From: Bradyrhizobium sp. LMTR 3
Lineage (GTDB): Bacteria > Pseudomonadota > Alphaproteobacteria > Rhizobiales > Xanthobacteraceae
Reading direction: 5' to 3'
NCBI RefSeq assembly: GCF_001693485.1
Contig: NZ_MAXC01000002.1
Span: 62,001-126,000, forward strand
DNA: 64,000 nucleotides
Below, in pieces: positions 46,345 through 57,413 of this stretch (positions within the stretch are counted from its first letter, which is position 1; each line of letters begins with the position of its first letter). The translations under genes were made by a program, and so were the position numbers. The notes below the pieces were generated by a model. It had not been told where the DNA came from. It saw only the letters and a list, made by a program, of their open reading frames with translations, and did not search any database.

Positions 46345-48048
46345 GTGGTTAGTGTCACGTCAGAAGTATCGGCAAATGCATCTTTCCAGAGCGCGGCGGC
46401 GAGGTCCGCCCGGCCGGATTCCGATCCGCCTGTCGGAAACGACAGCTTCGCGGCGCTGGTCGACAGCAACACGGCCGCGAGCCACAACGACCGCGCGCAG
46501 GACCCCGCGCCCTCCCCGCGCCGCTCCGACGAAGCGCAATCAGCTTCCGACAACCGTTCGCGCGACAGCGCCGCCGCATCCGACAAGGCCGCGCGCAACG
46601 ATTCGAATAATCGCGACGCCGCGGCCAAGATGCGCGACGACAAGATGCGCGACGACAAGGCACGGGACGACAAGACACGCGACGCCGGCAAGGTCGACAC
46701 CGGCACCAACGCCGATGCCGAGACCAAGGCCGCAAAGACCGGTCGCGCCAAATCGAAGTCCGACGCACCGAAGTCCGAGAAGGCGTCGTCCGACGAAACG
46801 GCGCAGGCTTCTTCCGGCGACGGCTCACCAGCGACCGATCAGCCCGAACTGGCGCAGGATGGAACGGCCGTGGTAACGGCCGACGCGATTGCCGCCGCCA
46901 TCCCTGCTGCCGCAACGCCGCCGGCGACGGCCTCCGCCGCACCCGCGACCGATAAGGCGACCGCGCCGCTTGCCATCGCGGCGGCTGCGATCGCAGCATC
47001 CGCTTCGCTCGCCGCCGAGACTGCGCCAGCCGGTCCCGCCGGTGAAAGCGCCGAAGCGACCGCCACCACGACCGCGAACACGAACGCTGGGCAAGGGGAC
47101 GGTACCAAGACCAACGCGCAGGGCATCGGCCAGGCCGTCAGCGCGCAGGCCACATCCGCCGACCCGTCCGTCACAACCGGCATCGCTCAGGCCGCTGCCG
47201 TGGTTGCAGCGACTCCCGCCGCCACCAAATCGGCCGTGCCGCTCAAGAGCCCGGATCTCGCCCGAAAAGGCGCCACGACGGTCGTCGAGCAGGTCAAACC
47301 CACCGACGCCATCGCACCCGCAGCGCCTGCCGCCGATACCATCGTGCCCGCCATCACGCCGCCGACCGAAGCCGCAGGCAAGCTCAAGTCCGAGAATGGC
47401 ATCGCCGAGGCCGTGAAGGCCGACGCCTCGGGCAATTCCATCGTGCCGTCGGCCGCCAACACCAACACACATTTTGTTGCCCCAGATGTCGTCGGCCAGA
47501 CGCCGGTCGCCGCGTCCGGCAGCGGCCTGCAGGCTGCCGGCACGATCCAGACGCAGCAACCTACCGCTTCCACCACGACGACGGCTGCCGCTACCCAACT
47601 CACCGCCACCGCAGCCACAAGCGCGGCGGTGCCGGTGAGCGGGCTTGCGATGGAAATCGCCGCTTCCGCCAAGAGCGGCAAGACCCGCTTCGAAATCCGG
47701 CTCGATCCCGCTGAACTCGGCCGCATCGATGTCCGCATCGATGTCGATCGCCACGGCCAGGTGACGTCGCATCTGACCGTCGAACGGCCGGAAACGCTGT
47801 CGATGCTGCGCCAGGACGCCAACCAGTTGCAGCGCGCACTCGACAACGCCGGCCTCTCGACCGGCAACGGCGGCCTACAATTCAGCCTGCGCGACCAGTC
47901 TTCGCAGGGCCAGAACGACGGCAACCAGTCCAATCCCAACGCCCATCGCCTGGTGGTGAGCGAAGAAGACAACGTTCCGGCCGTGGTCGCCGGCCGCAGC
48001 TATGGTCGCATGCTCGGTTCGAGCGGCGGCGTCGATATCAGGGTTTAA
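46345..48048 (+). CDS. fliK: Flagellar hook-length control protein FliK
   Basis: 567 residues from GTG 46345, chosen because GAGGG lies seven bases upstream and the sigma-54 promoter sits just before it; an upstream TTG at 46306 would overlap the -12 element. Residues 1-400 are low-complexity and rich in A, T, D, K and P, as expected for a secreted molecular ruler. The conserved domain is near the C-terminus (IRLDPAELGRIDVRIDVD and QLQRALDNAGL). It switches export from hook to filament substrates. Confidence 0.88.
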   Translation: MVSVTSEVSANASFQSAAARSARPDSDPPVGNDSFAALVDSNTAASHNDRAQDPAPSPRRSDEAQSASDNRSRDSAAASDKAARNDSNNRDAAAKMRDDKMRDDKARDDKTRDAGKVDTGTNADAETKAAKTGRAKSKSDAPKSEKASSDETAQASSGDGSPATDQPELAQDGTAVVTADAIAAAIPAAATPPATASAAPATDKATAPLAIAAAAIAASASLAAETAPAGPAGESAEATATTTANTNAGQGDGTKTNAQGIGQAVSAQATSADPSVTTGIAQAAAVVAATPAATKSAVPLKSPDLARKGATTVVEQVKPTDAIAPAAPAADTIVPAITPPTEAAGKLKSENGIAEAVKADASGNSIVPSAANTNTHFVAPDVVGQTPVAASGSGLQAAGTIQTQQPTASTTTTAAATQLTATAATSAAVPVSGLAMEIAASAKSGKTRFEIRLDPAELGRIDVRIDVDRHGQVTSHLTVERPETLSMLRQDANQLQRALDNAGLSTGNGGLQFSLRDQSSQGQNDGNQSNPNAHRLVVSEEDNVPAVVAGRSYGRMLGSSGGVDIRV

Positions 48049-48058
48049 GGAGATTGCC

Positions 48059-48757
48059 ATGGCAGTCGATGCAGCAACCATGCCGACAACGGTCGTCTCG
48101 GCGCCGGGAACCGGCACCGCGACGAGCAACAACACCGCGTCGGAGAAGACGACGGGAATCGCGGATAATTTCCAGACCTTCCTGACGCTGCTGACCACGC
48201 AGCTCCAGCACCAGAACCCGCTCGATCCGCTCGACACCAACCAGTTCACCCAGCAGCTCGTGCAGTTTGCCGGTATCGAGCAGCAGCTCAAATCGAACGA
48301 GCAGTTGAAGGCGCTGGTCGAAATTGAGAAGAGCGCCCAGGCGACGCAGGCGCTGGTCTATGTCGGCAACATGGTCGCCGTCGACGGCAGCAAGGCGCAG
48401 TTCGACAAATCTGCGACCTGGAATTTCAATTCCGATAAAGACACCAGCGCGACGATCACGATCACCAATTCGGTGGGACAGACGGCCTATACCGGCAACT
48501 TCGCGCTGAAGAAGGGCGGCTCCAGTTTCGTCTGGGACGGCAAGGGCAATGACGGCGTGCAGTGGCCGAAAGGCACCTATACTTTGACCGCCACCGGCAA
48601 GGACAGTTCGGGCAACAACGTCGCAATTTCCACCGAAGTCCAGGGCATTGTGGATTCGGTTGACCTCAGCGCCTCCCCGCCGCTGCTGTCGATCGGCGGC
48701 CAGAGCTACACCACCGACAAGATCAAGCGCGTGATCCGTCCGACCACCTCAAGCTAA
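48059..48757 (+). CDS. flgD: Flagellar hook assembly (capping) protein FlgD
   Basis: 232 residues from ATG 48059, with AAGGAGA seven bases upstream and 10 bp after fliK. The N-terminal export and capping segment FLTLLTTQLQHQNPLDP is the family hallmark, followed by beta domains (FNSDKDTSATITITNSVG, FVWDGKGNDGVQWPKGTY). It caps the growing hook. Confidence 0.95.
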   Translation: MAVDAATMPTTVVSAPGTGTATSNNTASEKTTGIADNFQTFLTLLTTQLQHQNPLDPLDTNQFTQQLVQFAGIEQQLKSNEQLKALVEIEKSAQATQALVYVGNMVAVDGSKAQFDKSATWNFNSDKDTSATITITNSVGQTAYTGNFALKKGGSSFVWDGKGNDGVQWPKGTYTLTATGKDSSGNNVAISTEVQGIVDSVDLSASPPLLSIGGQSYTTDKIKRVIRPTTSS

Positions 48758-48791
48758 GCCCGGCCCACTCGCCTCGGTTGATCCGCTGCTC

Positions 48792-48844
48792 CCGGCCCGG
48801 CAATCCCTGATTGTACGCAAAAGCGTCACAGGGAACCGGGCCGG
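48792..48844. other. Three-tier nested hairpin between flgD and sciP
   Basis: CCGGCCCGG (48792-48800) pairs with CCGGGCCGG (48836-48844), inside it TCCCTG with CAGGGA, and inside that ACGC-aaaa-GCGT. The stem is interrupted by small bulges. It lies 35 bp after flgD, so it may end the fliK-flgD transcript or protect its 3' end; no U-tract follows on either strand. Confidence 0.65.
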
Positions 48845-48891
48845 AGCCATTTTCGGTCATTTTCAAGGAGATTCGTATTGAAGCCGTAGGC

Positions 48892-48906
48892 TTAGGCAAA
48901 TTTTAA
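48892..48906 (+). promoter_or_regulatory. CtrA-like site upstream of sciP
   Basis: TTAG-gcaaatt-TTAA differs from the CtrA consensus TTAA-N7-TTAA by one base and keeps the spacing. It ends 58 bp before the sciP ATG. In Caulobacter, CtrA activates sciP, so the site is biologically plausible. Confidence 0.5.
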
Positions 48907-48963
48907 GCCGCGGGGCGTAGGTTACCATGGTGAGTTCAGTGGTTGAGAGTTTGTGAGTACGCC

Positions 48964-49239
48964 ATGACAGAACCCCATCGCCCGAGGGTGAAATACGTCA
49001 TCGGGCCTGACGGCAGTCCGTTAACAATTGCAGACCTGCCCGCGCCAGGCACCAAACGGTGGGTGATCCGCCGCAAGGCCGAAGTCGTCGCTGCGGTCCG
49101 TGGCGGCCTGCTCTCCCTCGAGGAAGCCTGCAGCCGCTATACGCTGACCGTCGACGAATTCCTGTCGTGGCAGTTTTCCATCGATCAGCATGGCCTGGCA
49201 GGCCTCCGGACCACCCGGATCCAGCAATATCGCCAGTAA
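48964..49239 (+). CDS. sciP: CtrA inhibitor SciP (DUF1153)
   Basis: 91 residues from ATG 48964. The family sequence is well preserved (VKYVIGPDGSPLTIADLP, WVIRRKAEVVAAVRGGLLS, then the HTH LEEACSRYTLTVDEFLSWQ). In Caulobacter SciP binds CtrA and blocks transcription of its targets in the swarmer stage. Its place between flagellar operons matches that link. A strong terminator follows. Confidence 0.92.
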   Translation: MTEPHRPRVKYVIGPDGSPLTIADLPAPGTKRWVIRRKAEVVAAVRGGLLSLEEACSRYTLTVDEFLSWQFSIDQHGLAGLRTTRIQQYRQ

Positions 49240-49266
49240 ACTCTCCCGAACCGAAAGATTTGATGA

Positions 49267-49299
49267 AAACCGGCTTCGTTTTACGAAGCCGGTTTTTTT
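49267..49299 (+). terminator. Rho-independent terminator after sciP
   Basis: AAACCGGCTTCG and CGAAGCCGGTTT form a 12-bp stem with a 5-nt loop, followed by a run of T ending at 49299. It isolates sciP from the fliF operon. Confidence 0.92.
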
Positions 49300-49324
49300 C
49301 ATGCCGGAACTATTCGCGGCGGCT

Positions 49325-49342
49325 TTAAGGGTTGTTAACCAT
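49325..49342 (+). promoter_or_regulatory. CtrA-like half-sites upstream of fliF
   Basis: TTAA (49325-49328) and TTAACCAT (49335-49342) lie 68-85 bp before the fliF start. TTAACCAT is a good CtrA half-site, but the spacing between the TTAA blocks is 6 rather than 7. CtrA control of the fliF operon is known in Caulobacter. Confidence 0.4.
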
Positions 49343-49409
49343 ATGGAAACCATCCCCTAGGCAATAATTGCCCAGTCGGTCCCTCGGGCCGAATCCCTGG
49401 GGGCGGTTG

Positions 49410-51035
49410 GTGCAAAGTCTCGTTGCTTTCCTGAAAGGCCTGGGCGCAGCGCGGCTGATGGCCATGGTTGCGGTGACTACCGCGCTGATCGGCTTCTTCG
49501 CCTTCGTCATCATGCGCGTCACCACGCCGCAAATGACCACCCTGTTCACCGACCTCTCCTCTGAAGATTCCTCCGGAATCATCAAGGATCTTGAACGCCA
49601 GGCCATTCCCTTCGAGCTGCGCAACGAAGGCGCGGTCATCATGGTCCCGAAGGACAAGGTCACGCGGCTGCGGATGAAGCTGGCCGAAAGCAACCTGCCC
49701 AAGGGCGGTGGCGTCGGCTACGAGATTTTCGACAAGTCCGACGCGCTGGGCACCACGAGCTTCGTCCAGAACATCAACCATCTGCGCGCGCTGGAGGGCG
49801 AACTTGCCCGCACCATCCGCGCCATCGACCGCATCCAGGCCGCCCGCGTCCATCTGGTGCTGCCGGAACGGCCATTGTTCGCCCGCGAGGCGCCGGAGCC
49901 GTCGGCTTCGATCGTGGTGCGGGTGCGCGGCAGCCTCGAACCCCAGCAGATCCGCGCCATCCGTCACGTCGTTGCCTCCGCCGTCAACGGACTGAAGCCG
50001 CAGCGGGTGTCGATCGTCGACGAAGCCGGCCGGTTGCTGGCCGACGGCGCCAGCAAGGACCCCGAGATCGCCGTCGGCGACGAGCGCCGCACCGCCTTCG
50101 AGAAGCGCATGCGCAACGAAGTCGAGGCGATCGTCTCCTCGGTGGTTGGCCAGGGCCGCGCCCGCGTCCAGCTCACCGCCGACTTCGACTACAACAAGGT
50201 CACCCAGACTTCCGACAAGTTCGATCCCGAGGGCCGCGTACTGCGCTCCACCCAGACCCGCGAGGAATCTTCCCTCACTGCCGAGAATAACGGCCAGGTG
50301 ACGGTCAACAACGAACTGCCCGGCAATCAAACCAACACCACGCCGGCGGCCCGCGACCAGAGCAAGAAGAGCGAAGAGACCAACAACTACGAGATTTCCC
50401 GCACCACCAAGACCGAGGTCACCGAGGCCGGACGGGTCAACCGGATCTCGGTCGCGGTGCTGGTCGACGGCGCCTACACCAAGAACGAAAAAGGCGAAAT
50501 GGTCTATCAGGACCGCAGCAAGGAGCAGCTCGACCGCATCGCAACGCTGGTGCGCTCGGCGATCGGCTTCGACCAGAAGCGGGGCGATCAGGTCGAGGTC
50601 GTCAATCTCCGCTTTGCCGAAGCGCCCTCCGTGCCACCGGTCGTCGAGCCGGGCGGCCTGCTCGGCATGCTGCAGTTCACCAAGGACGACGTCATGTACG
50701 TCATCGAGCTCGGTGTCATGATGCTGCTCGGCCTCGTGGTGCTGTTCCTGGTGATCCGCCCGCTGGTCAAGCGCATCCTGGCCGCCGAAGTCGTTCCCGC
50801 TTTGGCCGAACCGACGCCTGCATTGATCGAGGGCAGCGGGCCAAACGGAGAACTCGGGCCCAATCAGGCCTTGATCGCCGGCACCAGCGGCACTGCCCAG
50901 TTGATCGACGTCGCGCAGGTCCAGGGCCAGGTCCACGCCCAGGCCGTGCACAGGGTCGGCGAACTGGCCGAACGTAATCCGAACGAGACCGCCTCCATTG
51001 TTCGCCAATGGCTGAGCGAACCCGCCGAGAGCTGA
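49410..51035 (+). CDS. fliF: Flagellar MS-ring protein FliF
   Basis: 541 residues from GTG 49410, behind a GGGGGCGG stretch; this gives the expected [14 protein letters not shown] opening, and the frame extension to 49368 is not needed. TM1 (about 15-35), ring-building motifs ([32 protein letters not shown]), then TM2 near 430-450 and a cytoplasmic tail that binds FliG. Overall form is complete. Confidence 0.95.
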   Translation: MQSLVAFLKGLGAARLMAMVAVTTALIGFFAFVIMRVTTPQMTTLFTDLSSEDSSGIIKDLERQAIPFELRNEGAVIMVPKDKVTRLRMKLAESNLPKGGGVGYEIFDKSDALGTTSFVQNINHLRALEGELARTIRAIDRIQAARVHLVLPERPLFAREAPEPSASIVVRVRGSLEPQQIRAIRHVVASAVNGLKPQRVSIVDEAGRLLADGASKDPEIAVGDERRTAFEKRMRNEVEAIVSSVVGQGRARVQLTADFDYNKVTQTSDKFDPEGRVLRSTQTREESSLTAENNGQVTVNNELPGNQTNTTPAARDQSKKSEETNNYEISRTTKTEVTEAGRVNRISVAVLVDGAYTKNEKGEMVYQDRSKEQLDRIATLVRSAIGFDQKRGDQVEVVNLRFAEAPSVPPVVEPGGLLGMLQFTKDDVMYVIELGVMMLLGLVVLFLVIRPLVKRILAAEVVPALAEPTPALIEGSGPNGELGPNQALIAGTSGTAQLIDVAQVQGQVHAQAVHRVGELAERNPNETASIVRQWLSEPAES

Positions 51036-51036
51036 C

Positions 51037-52122
51037 ATGGCCGCCGTACCGCAAACCTCAAACGCCAACGACATCACCACCGTCATCTCGGCGCTGGCGA
51101 GCCGTCAGAGCAACCGGCCCAAGGGCAAGCCGTTGAGCGGCCCGAAGCGCGCCGCCATCCTGATGCTGGCGCTGGGCGAGCAATATGGCGGCAAGGTGTG
51201 GTCGCTGCTGGACGACGACGAGGTGCGCGAACTGTCGATCCACATGTCGACGCTCGGCACCGTCGAGGCCGATGTCGTGGAAGACCTGCTGCTCGAATTC
51301 GTCTCGCGGATGTCGGCCTCCGGCGCCCTGATGGGCACCTTCGACGCCACCGAACGGCTGTTGCAGCAATATCTGCCCTCCGAGCGCGTCAGCGGCATCA
51401 TGGATGAAATTCGCGGCCCCGCCGGCCGTAACATGTGGGAGAAGCTCTCCAACGTGCAGGAAGAGGTGCTCGCCAACTACCTCAAAAACGAATACCCGCA
51501 GACCATCGCGGTGGTGCTGTCGAAGCTGAAGCCCGAGCACGCCGCGCGCGTGCTGGCGATCCTGCCGGAGGACCTCGCGCTCGATGTGGTCGGCCGCATG
51601 CTGAAGATGGAAGCGGTGCAGAAAGAAGTCATCGAGCGCGTCGAGCAGACGCTGCGCACCGAATTCATGTCCAACCTGTCGCAGACCCGCCGCCGCGACG
51701 CCCACGAGGTGATGGCCGAAATCTTCAACAATTTCGACCGCCAGACCGAGACCCGCTTCATCACCTCGCTGGAAGAGGAAAACCGCGAATCCGCCGAGCG
51801 CATCAAGGCGCTGATGTTCACCTTCGACGACCTGATCAAGCTCGATTCCGCCTCGGCCCAGACGCTGATGCGCAACGTCGACAAGGACAAGCTCGGCATC
51901 GCGCTCAAGAGCGCCAATGAGGAGGTGCGCGCCTTCTTCCTCGGCAACATGTCCTCGCGCGCCGGCAAGATGCTGCTGGACGACATGGCTGCGATGGGAC
52001 CGGTGCGGCTGCGCGACGTCGACGAGGCGCAGGCGCTGCTCGTCAACCTCGCCAAGGACATGGCCGCCAGGGGTGAAATCACCCTGACCAAGAACCGCGC
52101 CGACGACGAATTGGTGTACTGA
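51037..52122 (+). CDS. fliG: Flagellar motor switch protein FliG
   Basis: 361 residues, one base after fliF. N-terminal, middle ([21 protein letters not shown]) and C-terminal domains are all present; the C-terminal torque helix carries the charged residues of DDLIKLD and REVDKDKLG-like segments. It couples stator force to rotor rotation. Confidence 0.95.
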   Translation: MAAVPQTSNANDITTVISALASRQSNRPKGKPLSGPKRAAILMLALGEQYGGKVWSLLDDDEVRELSIHMSTLGTVEADVVEDLLLEFVSRMSASGALMGTFDATERLLQQYLPSERVSGIMDEIRGPAGRNMWEKLSNVQEEVLANYLKNEYPQTIAVVLSKLKPEHAARVLAILPEDLALDVVGRMLKMEAVQKEVIERVEQTLRTEFMSNLSQTRRRDAHEVMAEIFNNFDRQTETRFITSLEEENRESAERIKALMFTFDDLIKLDSASAQTLMRNVDKDKLGIALKSANEEVRAFFLGNMSSRAGKMLLDDMAAMGPVRLRDVDEAQALLVNLAKDMAARGEITLTKNRADDELVY

Positions 52123-52748
52123 TGGCCGCGCCCGCAAAATTCCTGTTCGACACCGACTTCGCAGCGCCCGACAGGGCGCGCGAGCGTGCCGCCACGGCCG
52201 CCGAGATCGCGCAGAAGGTCGCAGAGGCCGAGGCACGTGCCTACCGCGCCGGCTACGAGGCGGCCCAGCACGAGGCCAAAGTCGAGAGCGACCGCCGCTC
52301 GGCGCTGGCGCTGGAAGAGATCGGTATCGCCATCAGGGGCATCGCCACGCGTTTCTCCGGCATCGAGGCCAGGATGGAAACCGAGGCTGTCGATGTCGCG
52401 GTCGCGGTGGCGCGCAAGCTGTGCAGCGAACTGGTCGCCCGCGAACCGCTCGGCGAGATCATGGCGCTAGTCAGCGACTGCTTCTCGCATCTGGTCGCTA
52501 CCCCGCATCTCGTCGTTCGCATCAACGACCAGCTCTACGAGGCCGCCCGTGAGAAGATCGAACGCCAGGCGGCCCAAAGCGGCTTCGAGGGCCGGCTGGT
52601 GATCCTGGCCGAGCCCGGCATCGCCACCGGCGACTGCCGGATCGAATGGGCCGACGGCGGCGTCGTGCTGGAGCGCGCGGCCATCGAAGCGAAGATCAGC
52701 GAACTCGTCGGGCGCTATCTGGCGTCCCGCGATCAGGCCGCAATGTGA
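52122..52748 (+). CDS. fliH: Flagellar assembly protein FliH
   Basis: 208 residues, overlapping the fliG stop by one base (TGATG). Helical N-terminal half rich in A and E (AAEIAQKVAEAEARAYRAGYE), then the FliH/YscL C-terminal domain (CRIEWADGGVVLERAAIEAKI). It regulates the export ATPase FliI, which is not in the window. Confidence 0.85.
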   Translation: MAAPAKFLFDTDFAAPDRARERAATAAEIAQKVAEAEARAYRAGYEAAQHEAKVESDRRSALALEEIGIAIRGIATRFSGIEARMETEAVDVAVAVARKLCSELVAREPLGEIMALVSDCFSHLVATPHLVVRINDQLYEAAREKIERQAAQSGFEGRLVILAEPGIATGDCRIEWADGGVVLERAAIEAKISELVGRYLASRDQAAM

Positions 52749-52767
52749 AGGCCATGAGGACTGAACC

Positions 52768-53118
52768 ATGAGTGACACCGACGCACAGGTACCGCTACCC
52801 GATCTCAACGCCGCGGATGCGCCGCCGGTCGACGATCTCGCCTACAACGAGGACGAACAGGCCTCGCGCATCGCAGCCGACCTCGAGGCCGTGTTCGACG
52901 TGCCCGTGCAGGTGTCGGCCGTGCTCGGCCGCTCCAAGATGGACGTCGGCGAGCTGTTGAAGCTCGGACCCGGCACCGTGCTCGAACTCGACCGCCGCGT
53001 CGGCGAAGCCATCGACATCTACGTCAACAACCGCCTGGTGGCGCGTGGCGAAGTCGTGCTGGTCGAAGACAAGCTCGGCGTGACCATGACGGAAATCATC
53101 AAGGCGGAACGCAACTAA
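52768..53118 (+). CDS. fliN: Flagellar motor switch protein FliN
   Basis: 116 residues. An acidic N-terminus is followed by a SpoA/FliN domain (VPVQVSAVLGRSKMDVGELLKLGPG, VGEAIDIYVNNRLVARGEVVLVED). It forms the C-ring base with FliM. Positioned 19 bp after fliH in the same operon. Confidence 0.95.
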   Translation: MSDTDAQVPLPDLNAADAPPVDDLAYNEDEQASRIAADLEAVFDVPVQVSAVLGRSKMDVGELLKLGPGTVLELDRRVGEAIDIYVNNRLVARGEVVLVEDKLGVTMTEIIKAERN

Positions 53119-53173
53119 CAGTTTTGGCGATACGCGCGCGTGAGGCGCGCGAACAGACGGACAGGAGACAGAC

Positions 53174-54553
<1,380 letters not shown>

Positions 54554-54580
54554 GCTGCAAAGCGGCGATGATTTCTTCTC

Positions 54581-54662
54581 CGTCATTCCGGGATGGCCCG
54601 AAGGACCAGACCCGGAATCTCGAGATTCCGGGTTCGATGCTTCGCATCGCCCCGGAATGACG
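54581..54662. repeat. Palindromic repeat element (family B, short form)
   Basis: 82 bp with inverted ends CGTCATTCCGGGATGG and CCCCGGAATGACG, and an internal TCTCGAGATTCCGGG. It is closely related to the element at 60685-60810. It lies between flbD and the small membrane-protein gene. Confidence 0.85.
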
Positions 54663-54667
54663 GTGCC

Positions 54668-54823
54668 CTACGAATAACTCGGCGCATCCGGCTTGCGGAA
54701 AATGTGAATAGGGTCCCCGGGCTGCAGGTCGCGCCCGGTGAAAACAGCATAGGCATACAGCGCCAGATAGGCGATCGCGATCGCGCCGACGCCGTAAAAT
54801 ACCCAGGTAGCCAATCGCTTCAT
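54668..54823 (-). CDS. Small single-span membrane protein
   Basis: 51 residues from ATG 54823 (MKRLATWVFYGVG); a start at 54865 is possible. One membrane helix (about 5-27: WVFYGVGAIAIAYLALYAYAVF) with a short hydrophilic C-tail containing GRDLQPGDPIHIF. No family recognised. Confidence 0.55.
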   Translation of the reverse strand: MKRLATWVFYGVGAIAIAYLALYAYAVFTGRDLQPGDPIHIFRKPDAPSYS

Positions 54824-54888
54824 CAGATCGCCGTACCGCGTTGAGTCATCGGCCGAGGCTAACATAGCGCGCAGTGCCGGCCCAGCCT

Positions 54889-56097
54889 CTATCCCGCCGC
54901 CACCTTCTGCGCCGGCGCGACATTGATCGCGAGCTTGCCGTAGCGATCCGTAAAGGCCTCGGTGTCGATCTCCTCGAGCTGGATCACCCTGCTCATCACG
55001 CCTTCCTTCCAGGCGTCGTGTTCGGGGTCGTTCTGGAACTCGGGCATCACCTCTTTGGCGAACAGTTCCAGCGACTCGCAGATGTGCTCATGGGCATTCT
55101 TGCCCGCCTGATTGAGCAGGATCACCTGGTCGATGTGGGAAGAGCGGAAACGTCTTAGCTTTTTGCGGATGGTTTCCGGCGACCCGATCAGGCCGCCGCG
55201 CAGCGCCGCCTCCTGCGCCTCGGGATTTTCACGCTTCCATTTGTTGTACACGTCCCACACGTTGACGGTGCCGGGATCGGGACGCTGGCGGTTCTGCGAG
55301 GCGCCGTAATAGCGCAGCGCGAACTGGAAGAAGGTGGCGCCGTCGGCGCGCGCCCGCGCCTCCTCATCGGTCCTGGCGCACATGAAGAACGACACCAGCG
55401 CCATGTTCGGATTGATCTCGTAGTCCGCGAGTTTCTTCAGCCGCTTGGTGATCGCATTGTAATAGGCATGCACCCAGGCATGCGCCGCTTCCGCACTGAC
55501 GAACTGGAAGCCGAGCGCGCCGAAGCCGTTCTGGCCGGCGCGTTCGATGGTCGGGAGCTGCGAGCACGCCATCCACAGCGGCGGATGCGGCTTCTGAACC
55601 GGCTTAGGCACCACATTGCGCAAGGGAATGTCGAAATACTTGCCGTGATGCTCGGTGCCGACCTTGGTGAACATCGGGAAGATCGCCTGAACCGCCTCCT
55701 CGAACACCTCGCGCTTGGTCTCCATGTCGCGGCCGAACGGCGTCAGTTCGGTGATGGAGGCACTCTCGCCCATGCCGAATTCGCAGCGGCCGTTGCTGAG
55801 CAAATCAAGCACCGCGACGCGTTCGGCGACGCGCGCGGGATGGTTGGTGGTGAGCTGGAAAATGCCGTGGCCAAGCCGGATATTTTTGGTGCGCTGGCTG
55901 GCGGCGGCGAGAAAGGATTCCGGCGCGGGCGAGTGCGAATATTCTTCCAGGAAATGATGTTCGACCACCCAGGCATAGTCATAGCCGAGCCGGTCGGCGG
56001 TCTCGAGTTGCGTCAGCGCATTTTGGTAGAGCCGGAGCTCGTCGCCCTCTTCCCAGGGGCGCGGCAGTTGCAGCTCGTAAAAAATGCCGAATTTCAT
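54889..56097 (-). CDS. LLM-class flavin-dependent oxidoreductase
   Basis: 402 residues from ATG 56097, with GGGAGGC upstream; the frame extension to 56289 is spurious. Luciferase-like TIM barrel with MKFGIFYELQLPRPW, DYAWVVEHHF and RLGHGIFQLTTNHPARVAER. Such enzymes use FMNH2 to oxygenate small molecules. The context gives no substrate. Confidence 0.92.
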   Translation of the reverse strand: MKFGIFYELQLPRPWEEGDELRLYQNALTQLETADRLGYDYAWVVEHHFLEEYSHSPAPESFLAAASQRTKNIRLGHGIFQLTTNHPARVAERVAVLDLLSNGRCEFGMGESASITELTPFGRDMETKREVFEEAVQAIFPMFTKVGTEHHGKYFDIPLRNVVPKPVQKPHPPLWMACSQLPTIERAGQNGFGALGFQFVSAEAAHAWVHAYYNAITKRLKKLADYEINPNMALVSFFMCARTDEEARARADGATFFQFALRYYGASQNRQRPDPGTVNVWDVYNKWKRENPEAQEAALRGGLIGSPETIRKKLRRFRSSHIDQVILLNQAGKNAHEHICESLELFAKEVMPEFQNDPEHDAWKEGVMSRVIQLEEIDTEAFTDRYGKLAINVAPAQKVAAG

Positions 56098-56281
56098 GAC
56101 GCCTCCCGAAACCGCTTGTTGTTTTCGGGCAGTGTATTCTCCGCAAATCGCAAGTCTAGCCTTGGTCGCGAAACGGCAATTCCGCGTCACGGAAGTTGTC
56201 TTGCATGGAACGCGCGAATGGTTAGCTTTACAGTCCGTTGAGTCGCGGCCTTCCGCCCGCTCTTCTCTCCATCTGGACCCC

Positions 56282-57397
56282 ATGACCATTTTTACGCCGC
56301 ATCAGGATTCCGCGCTGAAGGCCGTCGCCGAATGGCTGAAGGCCAAGCCGGGCCGCAACGGCACGCCGCCGGTGTTCCGCCTGTTCGGCTACGCCGGCAC
56401 CGGCAAGACCACGTTGGCGCGGCACATCGCCGAAGGCGTCGACGGCGAGGTGAAATATGCCGCCTTCACCGGCAAGGCGGCGCTGGTGATGCGCAACAAG
56501 GGTTGCGACAACGCCTCCACCATCCACTCGCTGATCTATCGCGCCAAGGAATCCGGCGTCGAGCAGCCGAGCTTTGAATTGTGGGACGACGCGCCGGCTT
56601 CGAAAGCGAAGCTGATCGTGATCGACGAATGTTCGATGGTCGACGCCGAACTCGGCCGCGACCTGATGTCGTTCGACTGTCCACTGCTCGTGCTCGGCGA
56701 CCCCGCGCAGTTGCCGCCGATCCAGGGCGGCGGCTTCTTCACCAATTGCGAGCCCGACGCGATGCTGACGGAGGTGCACCGGCAGGCGCAGGACGACCCG
56801 ATCGTGCGGATGTCGATGGACATTCGCGAGGGCCGCGAGCTCGAAATCGGCCGCCACGGCGAAAGTGAAGTGGTGCCGCGCGGCGAGCTCGATCCCGACC
56901 GCGTCATGAGCGCCGACCAGGTGCTGGTCGGCCGCAACAATACCCGCCGCGCCTACAACATGCGGGTACGCCAGAAGCAGAACATCGAGGATCCCCTGCC
57001 GGTTGCCGGCGACAAGCTTGTCTGCCTGCGCAACAACCGCAAGAAGGGCCTGTTCAACGGCGGGCTCTGGCGCGTCAAGTCGCGCACCCAGCCGCGATCG
57101 AAATCGCAGATATTGAGCATGCGGCTGTCGCCTGACGAAGAGTTCGGCCACAAGGTCACCAAGGTCTCGGTGCGGCACGATTGCTTCCAGGGCGGCATCG
57201 AGGCGATCCCGTGGGAGCAGCGCAAGCCCTACGACGAGTTCGACTACGGCTACGTGCTCACCGTGCACAAATCGCAGGGCTCGCAATGGGACGACGTCGT
57301 GCTGTTCGACGAGAGTTTTGCATTTCAGGACAGCCGGGCGAGATGGCTCTACACCGGCATCACCCGCGCGGCGAAGCGGCTGAGCGTGGTGGTGTAG
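56282..57397 (+). CDS. RecD-like superfamily-1 DNA helicase
   Basis: 371 residues from ATG 56282. Walker A GYAGTGKTTLA (about 36-46), Walker B VIDECSMVDAE, motif III GDPAQLPPI, and a UvrD-type C-terminal box (YVLTVHKSQGSQWDDVVLFDE) with a final YTGITRAAKRL. It is a short stand-alone 5'-3' helicase of the RecD/Pif1 type without RecBC partners. Likely acts in DNA repair or replication. Confidence 0.9.
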   Translation: MTIFTPHQDSALKAVAEWLKAKPGRNGTPPVFRLFGYAGTGKTTLARHIAEGVDGEVKYAAFTGKAALVMRNKGCDNASTIHSLIYRAKESGVEQPSFELWDDAPASKAKLIVIDECSMVDAELGRDLMSFDCPLLVLGDPAQLPPIQGGGFFTNCEPDAMLTEVHRQAQDDPIVRMSMDIREGRELEIGRHGESEVVPRGELDPDRVMSADQVLVGRNNTRRAYNMRVRQKQNIEDPLPVAGDKLVCLRNNRKKGLFNGGLWRVKSRTQPRSKSQILSMRLSPDEEFGHKVTKVSVRHDCFQGGIEAIPWEQRKPYDEFDYGYVLTVHKSQGSQWDDVVLFDESFAFQDSRARWLYTGITRAAKRLSVVV

Positions 57398-57413
57398 TGG
57401 CAACGCACTCCGT

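Noticed and set aside
49335..51086. 583-codon frame antisense to fliF
   Set aside because: Antisense shadow with typical low-information composition (repeated D, G, H, V); fliF is certain.
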